From: Okapia johnstoni
Taxonomy: Eukaryota; Chordata; Mammalia; Artiodactyla; Giraffidae
Direction of reading: 5' to 3'
Length of the DNA: 64,000 bases
Assembly: GCA_024291935.2 (NCBI GenBank)
Contig: CM044306.1
Coordinates: forward strand, 24,511,501-24,575,500
The translations under genes and the position numbers were made by a program. A model generated the notes under the pieces. The model saw only the letters and a list, made by a program, of their open reading frames with translations, did not search any database and was not told where the DNA came from. The first letter of the stretch is position 1, and every line of letters starts with the position of its first letter. Below, in pieces: positions 11,660-26,392 of this stretch.

Positions 11660-13075
11660 TATCTCATGCAACTGACAAGGGCTTAATTTCCAAAATACAA
11701 ACAGCTCATGCAATTCGCAGCAACAAAAAACATGAGCAACCCAATCAAAAAATGGGCAGAAGACCTAAAGAGATATTTCCCCAAAGAAGACATATAGATG
11801 GCCAACAGTCACATGAAAAGATACTCAATCTTGCTAATTATTAGAGAAATGCAAATCAAAACTACAATGAGGTGCCACCTCACACTGGTCAGAATGGTTA
11901 TCATTAAAAAAATCTACAAATAAATTTGTAGAGGAGGATTTGGAGTAAAGAGAACCCTTCTACATTGTTGGTGTGAGTGTAAACTGGTGCAGCCACTATG
12001 GAAAAATGTATGGATGTTCCTCAAAAAACTATAAATAGAACTACCATATGATCCAGCAATCCCATTCCTGGGCGTATATCCTGACTAAACTATACTCAGA
12101 AAGATACATACCTCCCTTTGTTCATAGCAGCACTATTCACAATAGACAGACATGGAAACAACCTAAATGTCTATCAACAGATGAATGGATAAAGAAGATG
12201 GAATACTACTCAGACATAAAAAGGAATGAAATAATGCCATTTGTAGCAACATGGATGGACCTAGAGATTATCATACTAAATCACAAAGACAAATACCATG
12301 TAATATCACTTATATGTAAAATCTATAAAGAAAGCTGAGCGCCAAAGAATTGATGCTTTTGAACTGTGGTGTTGGAGAAGACTCTTGAGAGTCCCTTGGA
12401 CTGCAAGGAGATCCAACCAGTCCATCCTAAAGGAGATCAGTTCTGGGTGTTCATTGGAAGGACTGATGCTGAAGCTGAAACTCCAATACTGTAGCCACCT
12501 GATGCGAAGGACTGACTCATTGGAAAAGACCCTGATGCTGGGAAAGATTGAAGGCGGGAGGAGAAGGGGACGACAAAGGAGATGGTTGGATGGCGTCACC
12601 GACTTAATGGACATGAGTTTGAGCAATCTCTGGGAGTTGGTGATGGACAGGAAAGCCTGGCGTTCTGCAGTCCATGGGGTTGCAAAGAGTTGGACACAAA
12701 TTGAGCGACTGAACTGAACTGATATGTAAAATCTAAAATATGACACAAATAAATTTATCTACAAAACAGAAACAAACTCACAGACATAGAGAACAGATTT
12801 GTGGTTGCCAAGAGGGTGGGAGAGAGATGAACTGGGAATTTGGGATTTGCAGATGCAAACTATTAAATATAGCATGGATAAACAACAAGGTCCTTATTGT
12901 ATAGCACAGAGAACTATGGTCAATATCCTGTGATAAACCATAATGAAAAATAATATGAAAAGGACTATATATATATTATATATACATGTATAGCTGAATT
13001 ACTTTGCTGTACAGCAGAAATTAACACAACATTGTAAACCAACTATATTTTAATAAAATAAATTAAAAAAATATC
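11660..13075 (+). mobile_element. Ruminant L1 LINE 3' part, split by a BovB
   Basis: The broken end of L1 ORF2 (peptide-like pieces such as [14 protein letters not shown] and MEYYSDIKRNEI), followed by its 3'UTR and a terminal A-rich stretch near 13,070. Many stops and frameshifts make it a dead copy. A BovB sits at 12326-12721. Confidence 0.88.
12326..12721 (+). mobile_element. BovB LINE tail inserted in L1
   Basis: A 396-bp, 5'-truncated BovB ending in the 'gactgaactgaactg' tail. A perfect 14-bp target-site duplication atatgtaaaatcta flanks it at 12312-12325 and 12722-12735. The L1 sequence continues without loss on the other side. Confidence 0.96.
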
Positions 13076-13079
13076 TGTC

Positions 13080-13640
13080 TCATTGTTTTAAATTGTATTT
13101 CCCTGACACCTTCTGAGGGTAAATCTCTTTTCACATATGTTTCTGTCAACTGCTGGTTTCTACTTCTGCCCACTCTTTTATTTTTTGCTTTTTTCTTATT
13201 GGCTTATAAAATTTTTTCATAGTAAGGATATTAACCCTTTGTCTGTTACATATATATGGCAACAGTATTTTTTTTCTTTTTTGGCTGTGCTAACAGTATT
13301 TTTTTAAGTCTGTTGTTGGCCTTTCTATTTTGTTTATGGAAACATATGTCACCCAGAAAAATGTTCTTCTGTAAAAAAAGAAAAAAATCTTTCTCTTTTG
13401 TAAGACTTCTGGGTCTCCTGTCCCTGCAAGGTTAAAAAATTATTCTTCTAATTTTTATCCTAATGTTTTTAGCTTTTATTTTTCACTCTAAGACTTTAAC
13501 CCATCAGGGATCTATTTTGCAGGTGGTGTCAGGTGAGAGGGGAGGATGTGGCTTTATTTTCCTTCCAGATGGACCATCGATATGGCAGCATCATTTATTA
13601 AATATACACAGTTCCCCACTAACTTGACATTCCTCTTTAA
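13080..13640 (-). mobile_element. L1M LINE fragment, antisense
   Basis: Complement of old L1 ORF2/3' text ('aggatattaaccctttgtct', 'catcatttattaaata'). T-rich and diverged. A piece around 'aacagtattttttt' occurs twice about 40 bases apart. Confidence 0.65.
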
Positions 13641-13814
13641 CAGATGATAAGTTTCCATATAGACCCTGAGATCTGTGTCTGGGAGACTGTTCTCCATTCT
13701 GTCATCAACATCCAGCTCAAGACCCCACACCCATCTTCTCCTTAAAAGCTTTAACTCTTCTCCCAGCTGGAATCACCCTTATCCCCACTTGACCTCCCTT
13801 ACCCCTCACCTGAC

Positions 13815-13990
13815 CTCCTATGGAAATCATTCATTCAAACTGTATACTCACTTATCGCGCTCCTCCTGAGTGTTAGGCACTGGACCAAAGAAGACTGCCT
13901 CTGTCTTCCAGGAATTCACAGTCTGGGAAGAGAAGGGAGAACAAAGTTAGGCCAAGTAACTCTGGGGGAACATTGATGGGAGAGGTGTCA
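13815..13990 (-). mobile_element. L2 LINE relic, antisense
   Basis: The 'attcattcaaactgtatac' and 'tgttaggcactggacc' phrases match the inverted L2 3' end. L2-like text may continue to about 14,240. Confidence 0.5.
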
Positions 13991-14838
13991 ATTCCATTTC
14001 AGAAATCTTCAAGAAGGGAATGACCCTGAGGTGGGCAAAGGGTCCAATGGTGAGCAGGTGTTCACCAGGCAGTCACGGAGGAAGGAGCTGCCAGGTGGCA
14101 TGAATAGTGTGTACCAAAGCACCAAGGCAAGGCAAAGCTTGGTATGTTTGGGGAGATGCAAATGGTTCAGAGGCTCCAGAAAGGGGGTGCTGGTAGAGAA
14201 GAGAAAGCAAGGGGCAGGCTGGCATGGTAAATGTGAGACAGACTGGGACCTAGGACCTGGGACCCTTTGCTGCAATGCTCGCATCTGGACAAAATACAGA
14301 GACTATAAGGGACTAAAAATAACTGCGTGCATGCACAGTTGGGACAAATTATGGACAAGATATAAAAAGACCAAAAAACCCAATTGCCACTTTTGAAGAG
14401 CCAAGAGCAAGGACAACAGCAGGGTACTATGCAAGCCCCTTGTACACACCACCAAAGGGGTAAGCAAGCCACCTAAGCTACCCCTCAGGCCTGATCCCTG
14501 GAATCACTCCTACCCTCACCGCATGTAAGGAACCAGCTTACCCTTCCTAGGTGAGCAAGCGAGCAGGGGCACCTGTTACTAGTTCTCGTTCCGCCTTGCT
14601 GCAGCAGGGCCCCAGTAAGCCTGGCCTGAATTTCTTGTCTGGCCTCTGGTCAATTTCTGTTGATTAAGGAGGCCAAGAACATCATCAGTAACAAGCGGGG
14701 CCAGAGTGCTCACAAGTGGGCTGCAGCGTGTCTATCTTTTCTCCTGAGAAGCACAGTGTGGCAGCGAGTGCGCCAACTCTCATTTCCCATCTCCATATTC
14801 TACCCAGTCTGTCATATACTTACTACTTTCCTTTCAGT
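13991..14838. other. Intergenic stretch, nothing certain
   Basis: No gene or firm repeat is recognised. Confidence 0.4.
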
Positions 14839-14839
14839 T

Positions 14840-15131
14840 GGGTTTCCCTTGTAGCTCAGCTGGTAAAGAATCTGCCTGCAAAGCAGGAGACCCCAGTTTG
14901 ATTCCTGGGTCAGGAAGATCCGCTGGAGAAGGGATAGGCTACCCACTCTAGTATTCGTGGGCTTCCCTGGTGGCTCAGACAGTAAAGAATTCGCCTGCAA
15001 TGCAGGACACCTGTGTTTGATCCCTGGGTTGGGAAGATTCTTTGGAGAAGGGAATAGCTACCCACCTCAGTATTCTGGCCTGGAGAATTCGATGGACTGT
15101 AAAAGAGTCGTCTGAGTGACTTTCACTTTTG
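14840..15131 (+). mobile_element. Dimeric Bov-tA SINE (two tRNA-like heads)
   Basis: Two tRNA-Glu-like heads stand in tandem, the first followed by a shortened body ('ggataggctacccactct'), the second by a fuller one. A direct repeat ctttcagtt lies at 14831-14839 and 15132-15140. Confidence 0.88.
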
Positions 15132-15384
15132 CTTTCAGTTAGCTAATCTTTTTCCCAAAATAAATTCATTTTAAAGAGTCACTTTGTATCACCTCCATAA
15201 ATGGGAAACCAGTATCCCTTGCTATAAATAAAAGAAAATCGAAAAAGTCTTAAAAGGAAACATATTTCTACGAAAATTAAAATTGTTCATCTGTACTATT
15301 TAAAAAAAGAAAGGAATATCCCAGCCAAAACAACAAATACTTCATGTTAGGACACACTGGTGTGCTGAGTAAAGCATGGGCTCA

Positions 15385-15555
15385 GAAAGCCAGGCTGCCT
15401 GGGTCCCAGCTCTGAAGAGTATTAGCTACGGATCTCTGGGGAAGCCACCTTATCTCCTGAAGTCTCTGTTTTCCCATCTGTAAAATGTGGCAATAATAGA
15501 ACCTACTTCACTAGGTTGTGTGATTAAATGAGGGAATTTGGGTACCATTTCATGA
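15385..15555 (-). mobile_element. MIR relic, antisense
   Basis: Contains 'ccatctgtaaaatgtggcaa' and 'aggttgtgtgattaaatgag', the inverted MIR core and tail. Confidence 0.7.
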
Positions 15556-17040
15556 GTGTTCTCAATATGCCTTGGCTAGTTTGAGGCTGTGGGAAGTCCT
15601 CCAAGGTTATGAAACAGATCATCTGGTTTGCATCTTTCCTTTGACTGTGGGGTAGGTAAGGAATGATTGGAAGAGACCCTTCCAGGCTGCTGTGGTCCCA
15701 GTGAGCAGTGATGGAGTCCTGAAGCCTCCAGTGGGTTGGAGGAGATGCAACTGGACATCAGGAAGAGAGACTGGGGTCAAGGCTGGCACCAAGATTCTAG
15801 TGAGGTAGATGGTGGTGGGGGGAGCTTCAAGGAAGGAGGAACACAGGAGGCAAGACTATGGTTCAGGGTGTGAGGAGTATGATTCTGTATACTTGGAATT
15901 GGTAGTCTGAAATCCCACATCCAGAGTTGGCTGATTTGGGGCCTGGCATTCAAGGGTGCATAGGTTATGCCTTTGGGTGGAGGTCAGTCCCCACCCTCCA
16001 AGCCTGAAAGATGGCAGAGTCTTGCGAGTCAGGTGTGGGCGCTCCAGAAACACCTCCATGGCGTCCTTCCTGCTGCCTCTTCACGGCTGCACTGACCCTT
16101 CCTGGGAGTTGCCCGACTGAGGTCCCTTTCAGGCTGTGGCCAGTCCCAGACTCATTTTCCGATGCACCGCCCGACATTGAAACCTGGGAAGGGCTGGGGC
16201 ACTGGTGGGGAACAGTGATGACCCCAAATGGGGTGGAAGAAGAATACTACGGAAGTCTTCCTCTTGAATTCTTGGGTCTCATCTGGCTCCCACTCCAACC
16301 CTACCCCTTCCTGAGGGCCCCTGGACCAACCCTGCCCCACCTTTAATCAGATTAGGAATTGGAAGGTTTTGATCCCATCTCCCCAACAGAAACCCAGGTC
16401 AGCGCAGTGTCTGCTTCCATCTACTCCCCCACCCCCAACACTGCCCGCCACTCCCCCGCGCCCCCACCCAGGTGTGCCCAAGAGCTTAGATAGGAGTTCT
16501 TGAGTGGAGGGGAGGTCCCGGTAGTCCTACCTTCCACCGCCAGGCGTCACCATTGGCCTGGAAATGAAAGGCGCAGCCAGGCCCTCCGGACGCCTGGTGG
16601 ACAGCGGGCCCCTGCCAGTCCTATGCGGGGTGCCAGGGAACCTGCAGGAAAGACGCCTCAACATCCGGAGGGCTGCCACTGGGTGCTCTGGACCCAATGT
16701 CCTTCGGGGGTCCAGAGGGGCACGGGTCCCGGAATTCTGGCCTCTGTGACCTGGAGTGGAGGCGAACTGGAGGGCCAGAGTGCGTGTGAGCGTTGGAACC
16801 TGGGGATGCTCGGCCTCTCCGCCCACCCTGCGCCCCTTCCGTGAAAAGAAAGGGAATTGTTCACTTACGGATGTTATGCTGATCCTTTCACAAATAAAGA
16901 ACTCAAGGCTGCCTTTCTGTGCCCAGGTGGACGGCCCCTCTCCCTGACTCAGGGGGACCATTTCTACCCCAGAGTGGCCTCCCTGGGAAGCTGCTGATCC
17001 GACAGCGATGTGAACACCTGAGGTTGAATGAGTAACCGGA
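15556..17040. other. Intergenic stretch, no gene recognised
   Basis: GC-rich, with a C-rich run at 16421-16473 whose complement would be a G-quadruplex motif. The open frames look like chance. Confidence 0.45.
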
Positions 17041-17044
17041 TGCA

Positions 17045-17240
17045 AATATAAGGACAGGTGGCACTTACTGAGCACTTTCTACTTGCCAGATGCTGCTCCC
17101 AACAAGCTTATACGTGCATACTGTTAACTATCCCCATGAAGAGGCTGGGCACGGAGAGGTGAAGGCATTTACCCAAGACACAGTGGCAAATGAAGGATTG
17201 GGACCCAGGCAATCTGGCTCGAAAGCTCGATTGCCCAACA
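17045..17240 (+). mobile_element. MIR SINE
   Basis: 'cttactgagcactttctact', then 'ggtgaaggcatttacccaag' and 'ggacccaggcaatctggctc' follow the MIR core order. Confidence 0.8.
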
Positions 17241-17264
17241 ACGCCTCCGAGCCGGACAGGCCCT

Positions 17265-17520
17265 CCCTTGGCTTCAGCAGTTTCCATCAAGCGTTTGGGC
17301 GCCAGGCACTGGCGAAAGAGAGAGAGAGCAGCGCAGCGGGCAGGTGCGGCGTCCTTTTCCTGGCGGGGCAAAGCGCCCCCAGGCGGCGCCCCAAGTGACC
17401 ACCAAGCGGCGCGCTGACCCCACTCGCGTCCCACTCGACACGCCCGCGCGGTCTCCGCATCCTCCCGGTGGGAGCTGGCGCTGACCACGGCGACCTGCGT
17501 CCAGCCGACAGGTGGAGAAC
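17265..17520. promoter_or_regulatory. Small CpG-rich patch
   Basis: About 250 bases with dense CpG and GCGC motifs, standing out from CpG-poor flanks 5.7 kb upstream of the NXPH3 start. It could be an enhancer or a minor promoter. No exon is recognised. Confidence 0.4.
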
Positions 17521-18329
17521 AGGTGACCTGGTGCCAGGTGTGGGGTCCCTGGCAGGTGCCCAGGGCCTGTTTTCTTCCCCTTGCTTCTCACCTCCAAACA
17601 TACTGGTTTGTGCCATGAAAGGAGCACAGGCAGACTCCTTATGTTCAAATGCTTCACTGTTTACAAAGCTCTTTCCACCAGCTCAGTGCAGACAAAAGAC
17701 CAAGGTACTATGTGCCCACTGGGAGCCAGATGTTCTCACTCTCACAGTCCTCACCCGGAGAGAGGGGCAGTGCCAGCTCCCTAGACAGGCAGTGCCAGCC
17801 CCCCTAGAAGACAAGATGTTCTCCCAAGATCGCCCACACAGCCAATCTCAGGGCCAGGCCCTAATCCAGGGATCCTGGACCCCACGTTCTTACCCTTTCC
17901 TCTCAAGAGAGCACATGTGGGTGGAGAGTCCCATGAGAGGCAGGGGCACAGACAAAATGACCCCTCAAAGAGGTAGGCACAGTGTGGGATGTTAGTGGGC
18001 AGCTTCTCTCAGGCCTCTTGGGCCAGGGGATTCCCGCCTGCTTCCTGGCTCCCCTGTTCCCGCTCTGTGATGACTCTTCCCTACATGACTGGCCCTGGCA
18101 GCCCCTTGTGTATCTTCACTGTCTGTCCTTTGGGAGTCCCTCACACTCTCACCTCTGATAATTCTCGAGGTTTGCACACCTCCCAGTCTGAACCTTCCAG
18201 TGGGACCTCCACCCTGCATCCAGCTCTCCGCGGCACCTGAGCACCTGAAGCATTTAACACCACCTGTCCAGGGCAGGGCACTGCATCCTCCCGCAAACCT
18301 GCCCTTCATCCTGTGTCCCCGGGCTAGAA

Positions 18330-19130
18330 AGCTGGGGGCATCTCTGACTCCTCAACCACTGTCCTAGAGCCTAACTCATCTCCATCCCACTACTTAAATG
18401 TCTTTCAGGACCATCCCCTCCTCCCCATCCCCAGGGGATCTGCCCTAACTCAGGCCACTAGCACCTCCTAGGTCCTAGTGTCACCCACTCTCTTAAATCT
18501 ACTGCCAGCAGAGTGATCTTTCTAGTGATCATTCTAAAGTGAAAGTCTGCTGCCTGTTTAAAACTTGTAAATTAAAAGTTTGTAGTACAAACCATCTTAA
18601 TCATAGGACAAAGCCCAAAGCCCACCAGCCCTATAAAGCCCTGGGCCCATCCAGGCCCTGCCCATCTCTCTGCCCTCTTCTTACTCCCAACTCCTTCACT
18701 GCCTTCAGCTCCTTCAAAGCACCAAACTCTTCCTAGGCTCTGAGTCTTAGCATGCGCTGTTCCCTCTGCCTGGAAGGCCCCTCCCTAGCTTGATAGCTGG
18801 AGAGGCCTCCTCACCCTTCCAATCCCAGCTAAAACATCACATCTCACAGAGCTCCCCCTGACCAATTCCAGGGAAAGTGGGACCCCTCCTTAGTTTATCT
18901 CTCACTCAGAACTGGCTGGTCTTCTTCCTTCATACCACTTGCCAACATCTCAGAGCTTGTGTTTTCATATGCTTAGCTCTTTAATCTCTGTCTCTCCCAG
19001 AGCCCAAATTCTCCACTTGAAGGACTGCCATCTCTCAAGGACTGCCATCTCTCAATCACAGCTGTACCCCCACACCCAGCCCAGGACCCAACATAAAAGT
19101 AGACGTCCAATAACTATTTGTGGAACAAAT
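18330..19130 (+). mobile_element. L2 LINE 3' end
   Basis: Diverged ORF2 end and 3'UTR of L2: 'tgttccctctgcctggaagg', 'ctccccctgaccaattcc', then the terminal 'ccaataactatttgtggaac'. Confidence 0.75.
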
Positions 19131-19149
19131 GAGTCTTTCATCTTGTCCT

Positions 19150-19290
19150 CATCAGAACCCCATTCCCAGCCTTTCTTTCATCTCTGGCCTTTGCATGAGT
19201 TGCTTCCTCTGCCTGGAAGGTTCTTTCCTTCTCCCACCTCAGCTGATCCACATATCATAAGACTAGTTTCTCTAGGATTTGTCCTTGGTC
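19150..19290 (+). mobile_element. Second short L2 fragment
   Basis: 'ctttgcatgagttgcttcct' and 'ctgcctggaaggttctttcc' repeat the L2 text just seen upstream. Confidence 0.55.
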
Positions 19291-20439
19291 CCCTCATTAG
19301 AATTAGGGTTTCCCTCTGGGCTCCCCTGGTTTCCTCTAATAGCATTCTATCATAACACTCAAAAATTGCAAATTTCCAGATAAACAGGAGAGATTGTTAG
19401 CAACAATGATCTACTCCTGCCTCTCCCGTGACCTCTCCGCTCCAGCTGGCTCAAGGGCATCCGTTCTCTGCCTTTCAAACCATCAGGAGCCCCATTTCCT
19501 ATTCATTCAATAAGCACTGATCAGGCACCCCTGTGTTTTTTCCTTTACTGCAGCACTGGAGTGGCAGAGAGGAGGGGAGGGATACAGACAGGATTCTTCC
19601 AAAGGTGAAACTGAAGCAAGTGAAAGCATCAGAAGTGCTAAGCAAATGCCCAGCCAACCCACATCCAGGGTGCAAGTAGGCACCAAGGAGGCTGGGGGCC
19701 AAGGGGCAGGACTAGCACATTGAGTTCTGCTCTCTTCATTGAGCATCGGCTGTATGCAGGGTGTGATGGGTGAGAGGGTTAGGGATGTGGAGAGGTGACC
19801 CTGAATGGCAGACACATCTGGGGTTCCCTCCAGCACAGCTGTCCACAGAGTTCACTGGATCTGTGGTCTGTCTTCCCATCCTGGGAGCAGCTGGAAGAAA
19901 GTGTTGGGTCCAGTTTCCAGAGGACCCTCTGCCAAGCCCCATAGTCTCCTTTATCCCAGGCTTCTCTGCTCCTGTGAGCTGCTGCTCATTCCCTCTTTCT
20001 TGACACTCCCCACCCACCAGTTTATCAAAGTCCATTACCTGGGAAATGGGCAAAAATGCATGGTCCTGTGCTCCCATCTGTTGACCCTGGGGTGGGACAT
20101 GGCATTTGCGTGTGTACAGTTACCTCAGCTTGGCACACTCATGTGAGAGCCCCATTGCTTCTGTTGCTTCTGGGATCAGCCCACAAACCCTCCTTGCCCC
20201 TGGCTGCCAGCTTCTGCCTGGGGTCTTTTGGGAGCTGCTCTTCCTCTGCCGACCCCTTAAATCCATCCGAGCCCCTTGTTCTACTTGCACGTCCACACTC
20301 CCAGTACCCCAGGCTAGACTCTGTTCTGCCTTTGGGTGGCTAACAGCACCCAGACTTGACTTGACCGAAGCCAACCCTCCATCCCCCTGGAACCGACCTC
20401 TCTCCCCACCACCGGTAGTGCCCACCTCAGAGAGCATCC

Positions 20440-21120
20440 TGACTGTTGCCCAAGCCAGAGACTTGGGTATCAGACTTGACTCCCTGTCTCCCTTCCTCCC
20501 TTATTTCAGCAACAACTCAATCCTGATCTGCCTCCCCAGCATACTTCCAGTCTCCCCGTCTCTCTCACCCCAGATTGCATTTATCCCCTAACTGGTTCCC
20601 TCCAGAGCTCTAGTCTTTCCTCTTTCCTGTGAATTCTCCAAAACATTCTAAAATGCAAATCTGACTATAATTACCAGCCCCCCTTAAAAACCCTTCAAAG
20701 TGTTTTCAAGGTCCTAACCCCCTTGACCCACAGGAAAGACCTTGGGTCAGCTGGTCCCAGCTTCCTGCTCCAACTTCCTCCCCTCCCCTCTGAGCTCCAG
20801 TAACAGCAAACTGCTTCCAGTTCTAGTCTCCAGATCTTGGACCATTCATTCGTCCTTTGGCACCACCTCCTCCAGGAAGCCATCCCTCTCCACCCACACT
20901 CACACGGTCCTCGGCGTATCCGTACTAACTGCTGGAAGGATCTTTCTACTCACCACACAGAGTTATAATCATTGATTTTCATGTCTCATTTCCACACTGG
21001 TCAGTGAGATCCTTGAGGGCAGGGATGGAGTTCCATTCATCTGTGTATCCCAACCCCTGGCCTGGTGCCTGGCACCAAGGACAGGCTTGGCCAGTGGTTG
21101 ATGGATGAATGCGGAGTGGA
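20440..21120 (+). mobile_element. L2 LINE 3' end
   Basis: Runs from the 'gacttgactccctgtctccc' region to 'ttgagggcagggatggag' and the 'cctggtgcctggcacc' 3' end, in L2 order. Confidence 0.75.
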
Positions 21121-21221
21121 GACTTGAAGGAAGTGAGAGTCAGGAAGGGCTGAAAGGGCAGTGAGGGCAAGCCTGGCAGGAGGCTCAGCCAGAGCAAATG
21201 TGTGGGCAGTAGAAAAGAGCT

Positions 21222-21435
21222 TCCCTTTATTGCACACCATGACTGCCCGCCAGCCATTGTGCCTGTGCTTTGCTTGCACATTCTGTCTCATTTAGTTCTT
21301 GCAACAACAGATCAGGAAACTGGCTTCAGAGAATCGAAGCAACCTGCCCAAGGTCACACAGCCAGGCCTGGAATGGAATCCAGGACTGTCTGGCCTGAAA
21401 ATCTGTGCTCTTTCTGCTGGGTCACACTGCTCTCC
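21222..21435 (+). mobile_element. MIR SINE
   Basis: A well-kept MIR: 'tgcccaaggtcacacagcca' core, followed by the 'atccaggactgtctgg' section. Confidence 0.85.
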
Positions 21436-22700
21436 TGGGGATAGGACCTTCTGGAGATGGACAAGGAGTGGGTGCCTCTGCCTAGCTGAGCGCTGGAACC
21501 GGCTGCCCACGCTCAGGCCGACAGCTTCTTCCTCCCAGCCGGACCAGAGGCTCAGAGTCCAGACAAACATTTATCTGCTCCTTCCTCCCCTGGCTTTGGT
21601 GGAGTGGGGGGTGGTCTTTGATTAGACATGCACACCCCCCACCACGACCAGAGAAGGGCTGCTGGCTCCTGTACTGCCCAGGGTGCCTGGGGAATGCAGG
21701 GGGCCCGGTGACGCTGTCTGGGTTCTGCAGAATCTGTCTCCCTCATCGCACTTGGCCCAGGCTGATATTAAGATTCATCTGCATTCCCCATGCACCCGCC
21801 TGGCAGATGGTGGGGGAGGAGGCTGGGTGCGTGCTGGGGGCTGCAGCCAGAGACCAAGCTGGGCCTCGAGGGCCACAGCAGAGTGCCCACCCGCCGTGCC
21901 CCATGGGCCAAGCCCAGGCTGGGGCCACTGCAAATGCTGGGGTACCTCCTCAGCCTCACAGCCTCTGAGAAGTGCTGGGTGCTGGGACTTGACCTTTGAT
22001 TTTTCTAAGGACTAAAGGGGCCCTGCAATTCCAGGAAGACAACAGGGAAATGTGGGGTGATGGGGGATGGGCCCCACTTTGCAATCTCGACTGAGGGTCT
22101 TTTTCTGCCTTTTTGCCCTGGAGGTTTGCAGAAACCAGAGACAGAGACCCTGCTGGCATAGGAGCCCCACATCTCAGCCTGTGACTCCCTGGATCACAGG
22201 AAGGGCAGAGTGAAGAATGGAGGTACAGCCTCCAGGGGCCTTGCTCACTTCACTCCTCAGCTTCTCGGGAGGCTTACCCTTGACCTTAGTCCCAGAAATA
22301 TAGCCTGGCCCCTAGCTACCTTTTCATCCCAAGACTTCAGTCAAGTTTCCTGTCACAACGATTGGACTGAGAGGTACTGGGGGGAGGTGGGGAGGGTTAT
22401 CCCAGCCCCTCTGAGTAAAGCAGAAGAGGGTAAGAATTGATATTATAACCAAAGGAGTACAGGCTAGACACCCAGAAGAACTTCCCCCAGCCCAAAAGCA
22501 AGTCTTGCAGAGAGAAGTGGACTTTGGGCTGTGGAGACAGTCTACAATAAGGAAGACCTTTTCTGGCTCTCTTGTAATGGGGTTTGGGAAAAATAATCTT
22601 TTCAAATTCCAGGTCTCTTGGGGTTCAGGGAGGGCAGCAGATTCTTAGTGCTCCTTACCAGGAACAGAGAGGCCCTGCTCAGGGTTGGCATTAGTAGGGT
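21436..22700. other. Upstream flank of NXPH3, unique sequence
   Basis: No repeat or exon is recognised. This unique stretch directly before the CpG island may hold promoter-proximal control elements. Confidence 0.45.
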
Positions 22701-23136
22701 CCCTATCCCCGAGGTCACCACCCTCTCCCCGCCTCGCGGGGTAAACTCCGCCTCCGAATCCTGCCCTCTGCGTCCTAAATCCCTGGGTTGCGGGCTGGCA
22801 GGGGAGGAGTTAACTCCGGAGGTACCGGCTGGGCTCACAGTACCTGCTGGCCTGGGGAATTAGCTCTGGGGCGAGCGCGCGCGCGGGTCCCCACACATCT
22901 GGGCGAGAGCGACGCCGCTGGAACCGAGGGGGCATATCTGGAGCCGCGGAGCCACCGCGCAGCTGGTGCCCTTCGAGGCGCTCGGGGAGCCCATCTGGGG
23001 CTGCGAGAGGGGGCCGCGCCGCGCGCAGCTGGATCAGGGGAGGGGGGCGGCGGCTGCACAGCTGGACCGAAGGGGGCGGGGTCGGTCCTGGGCGGCTGGC
23101 CGCGCGGAGGGCCGCCGGGGGCCGGGGGACTGGAGC

Positions 23137-23154
23137 ATGGGACGGCGCGCCTGA
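23137..23154 (+). other. Candidate upstream ORF in the NXPH3 5'UTR
   Basis: The only ATG I find between about 22,830 and the NXPH3 start opens a five-codon frame (MGRRA, then TGA). It has G at -3 and G at +4, a fairly strong start context. The frame ends 81 bases before the main ATG, which leaves room for reinitiation. It matters only if transcription starts upstream of 23,137, which is likely but unproven. Confidence 0.45.
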
Positions 23155-23235
23155 AAGAGCGAGCAGGGGTGAGGAAGGGCCTGGGACCCTGAAGGGAACA
23201 GACGCGAGGAAGGGGCACGAGAGCAAAGGAGGAAG

Positions 23236-26392
<3,157 letters not shown>

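Noticed and set aside
11640..13090. Target-site duplication for the whole ruminant L1
   Set aside because: Candidate flanks ('gtatctcat' and 'tgtctcat') match too poorly to call.
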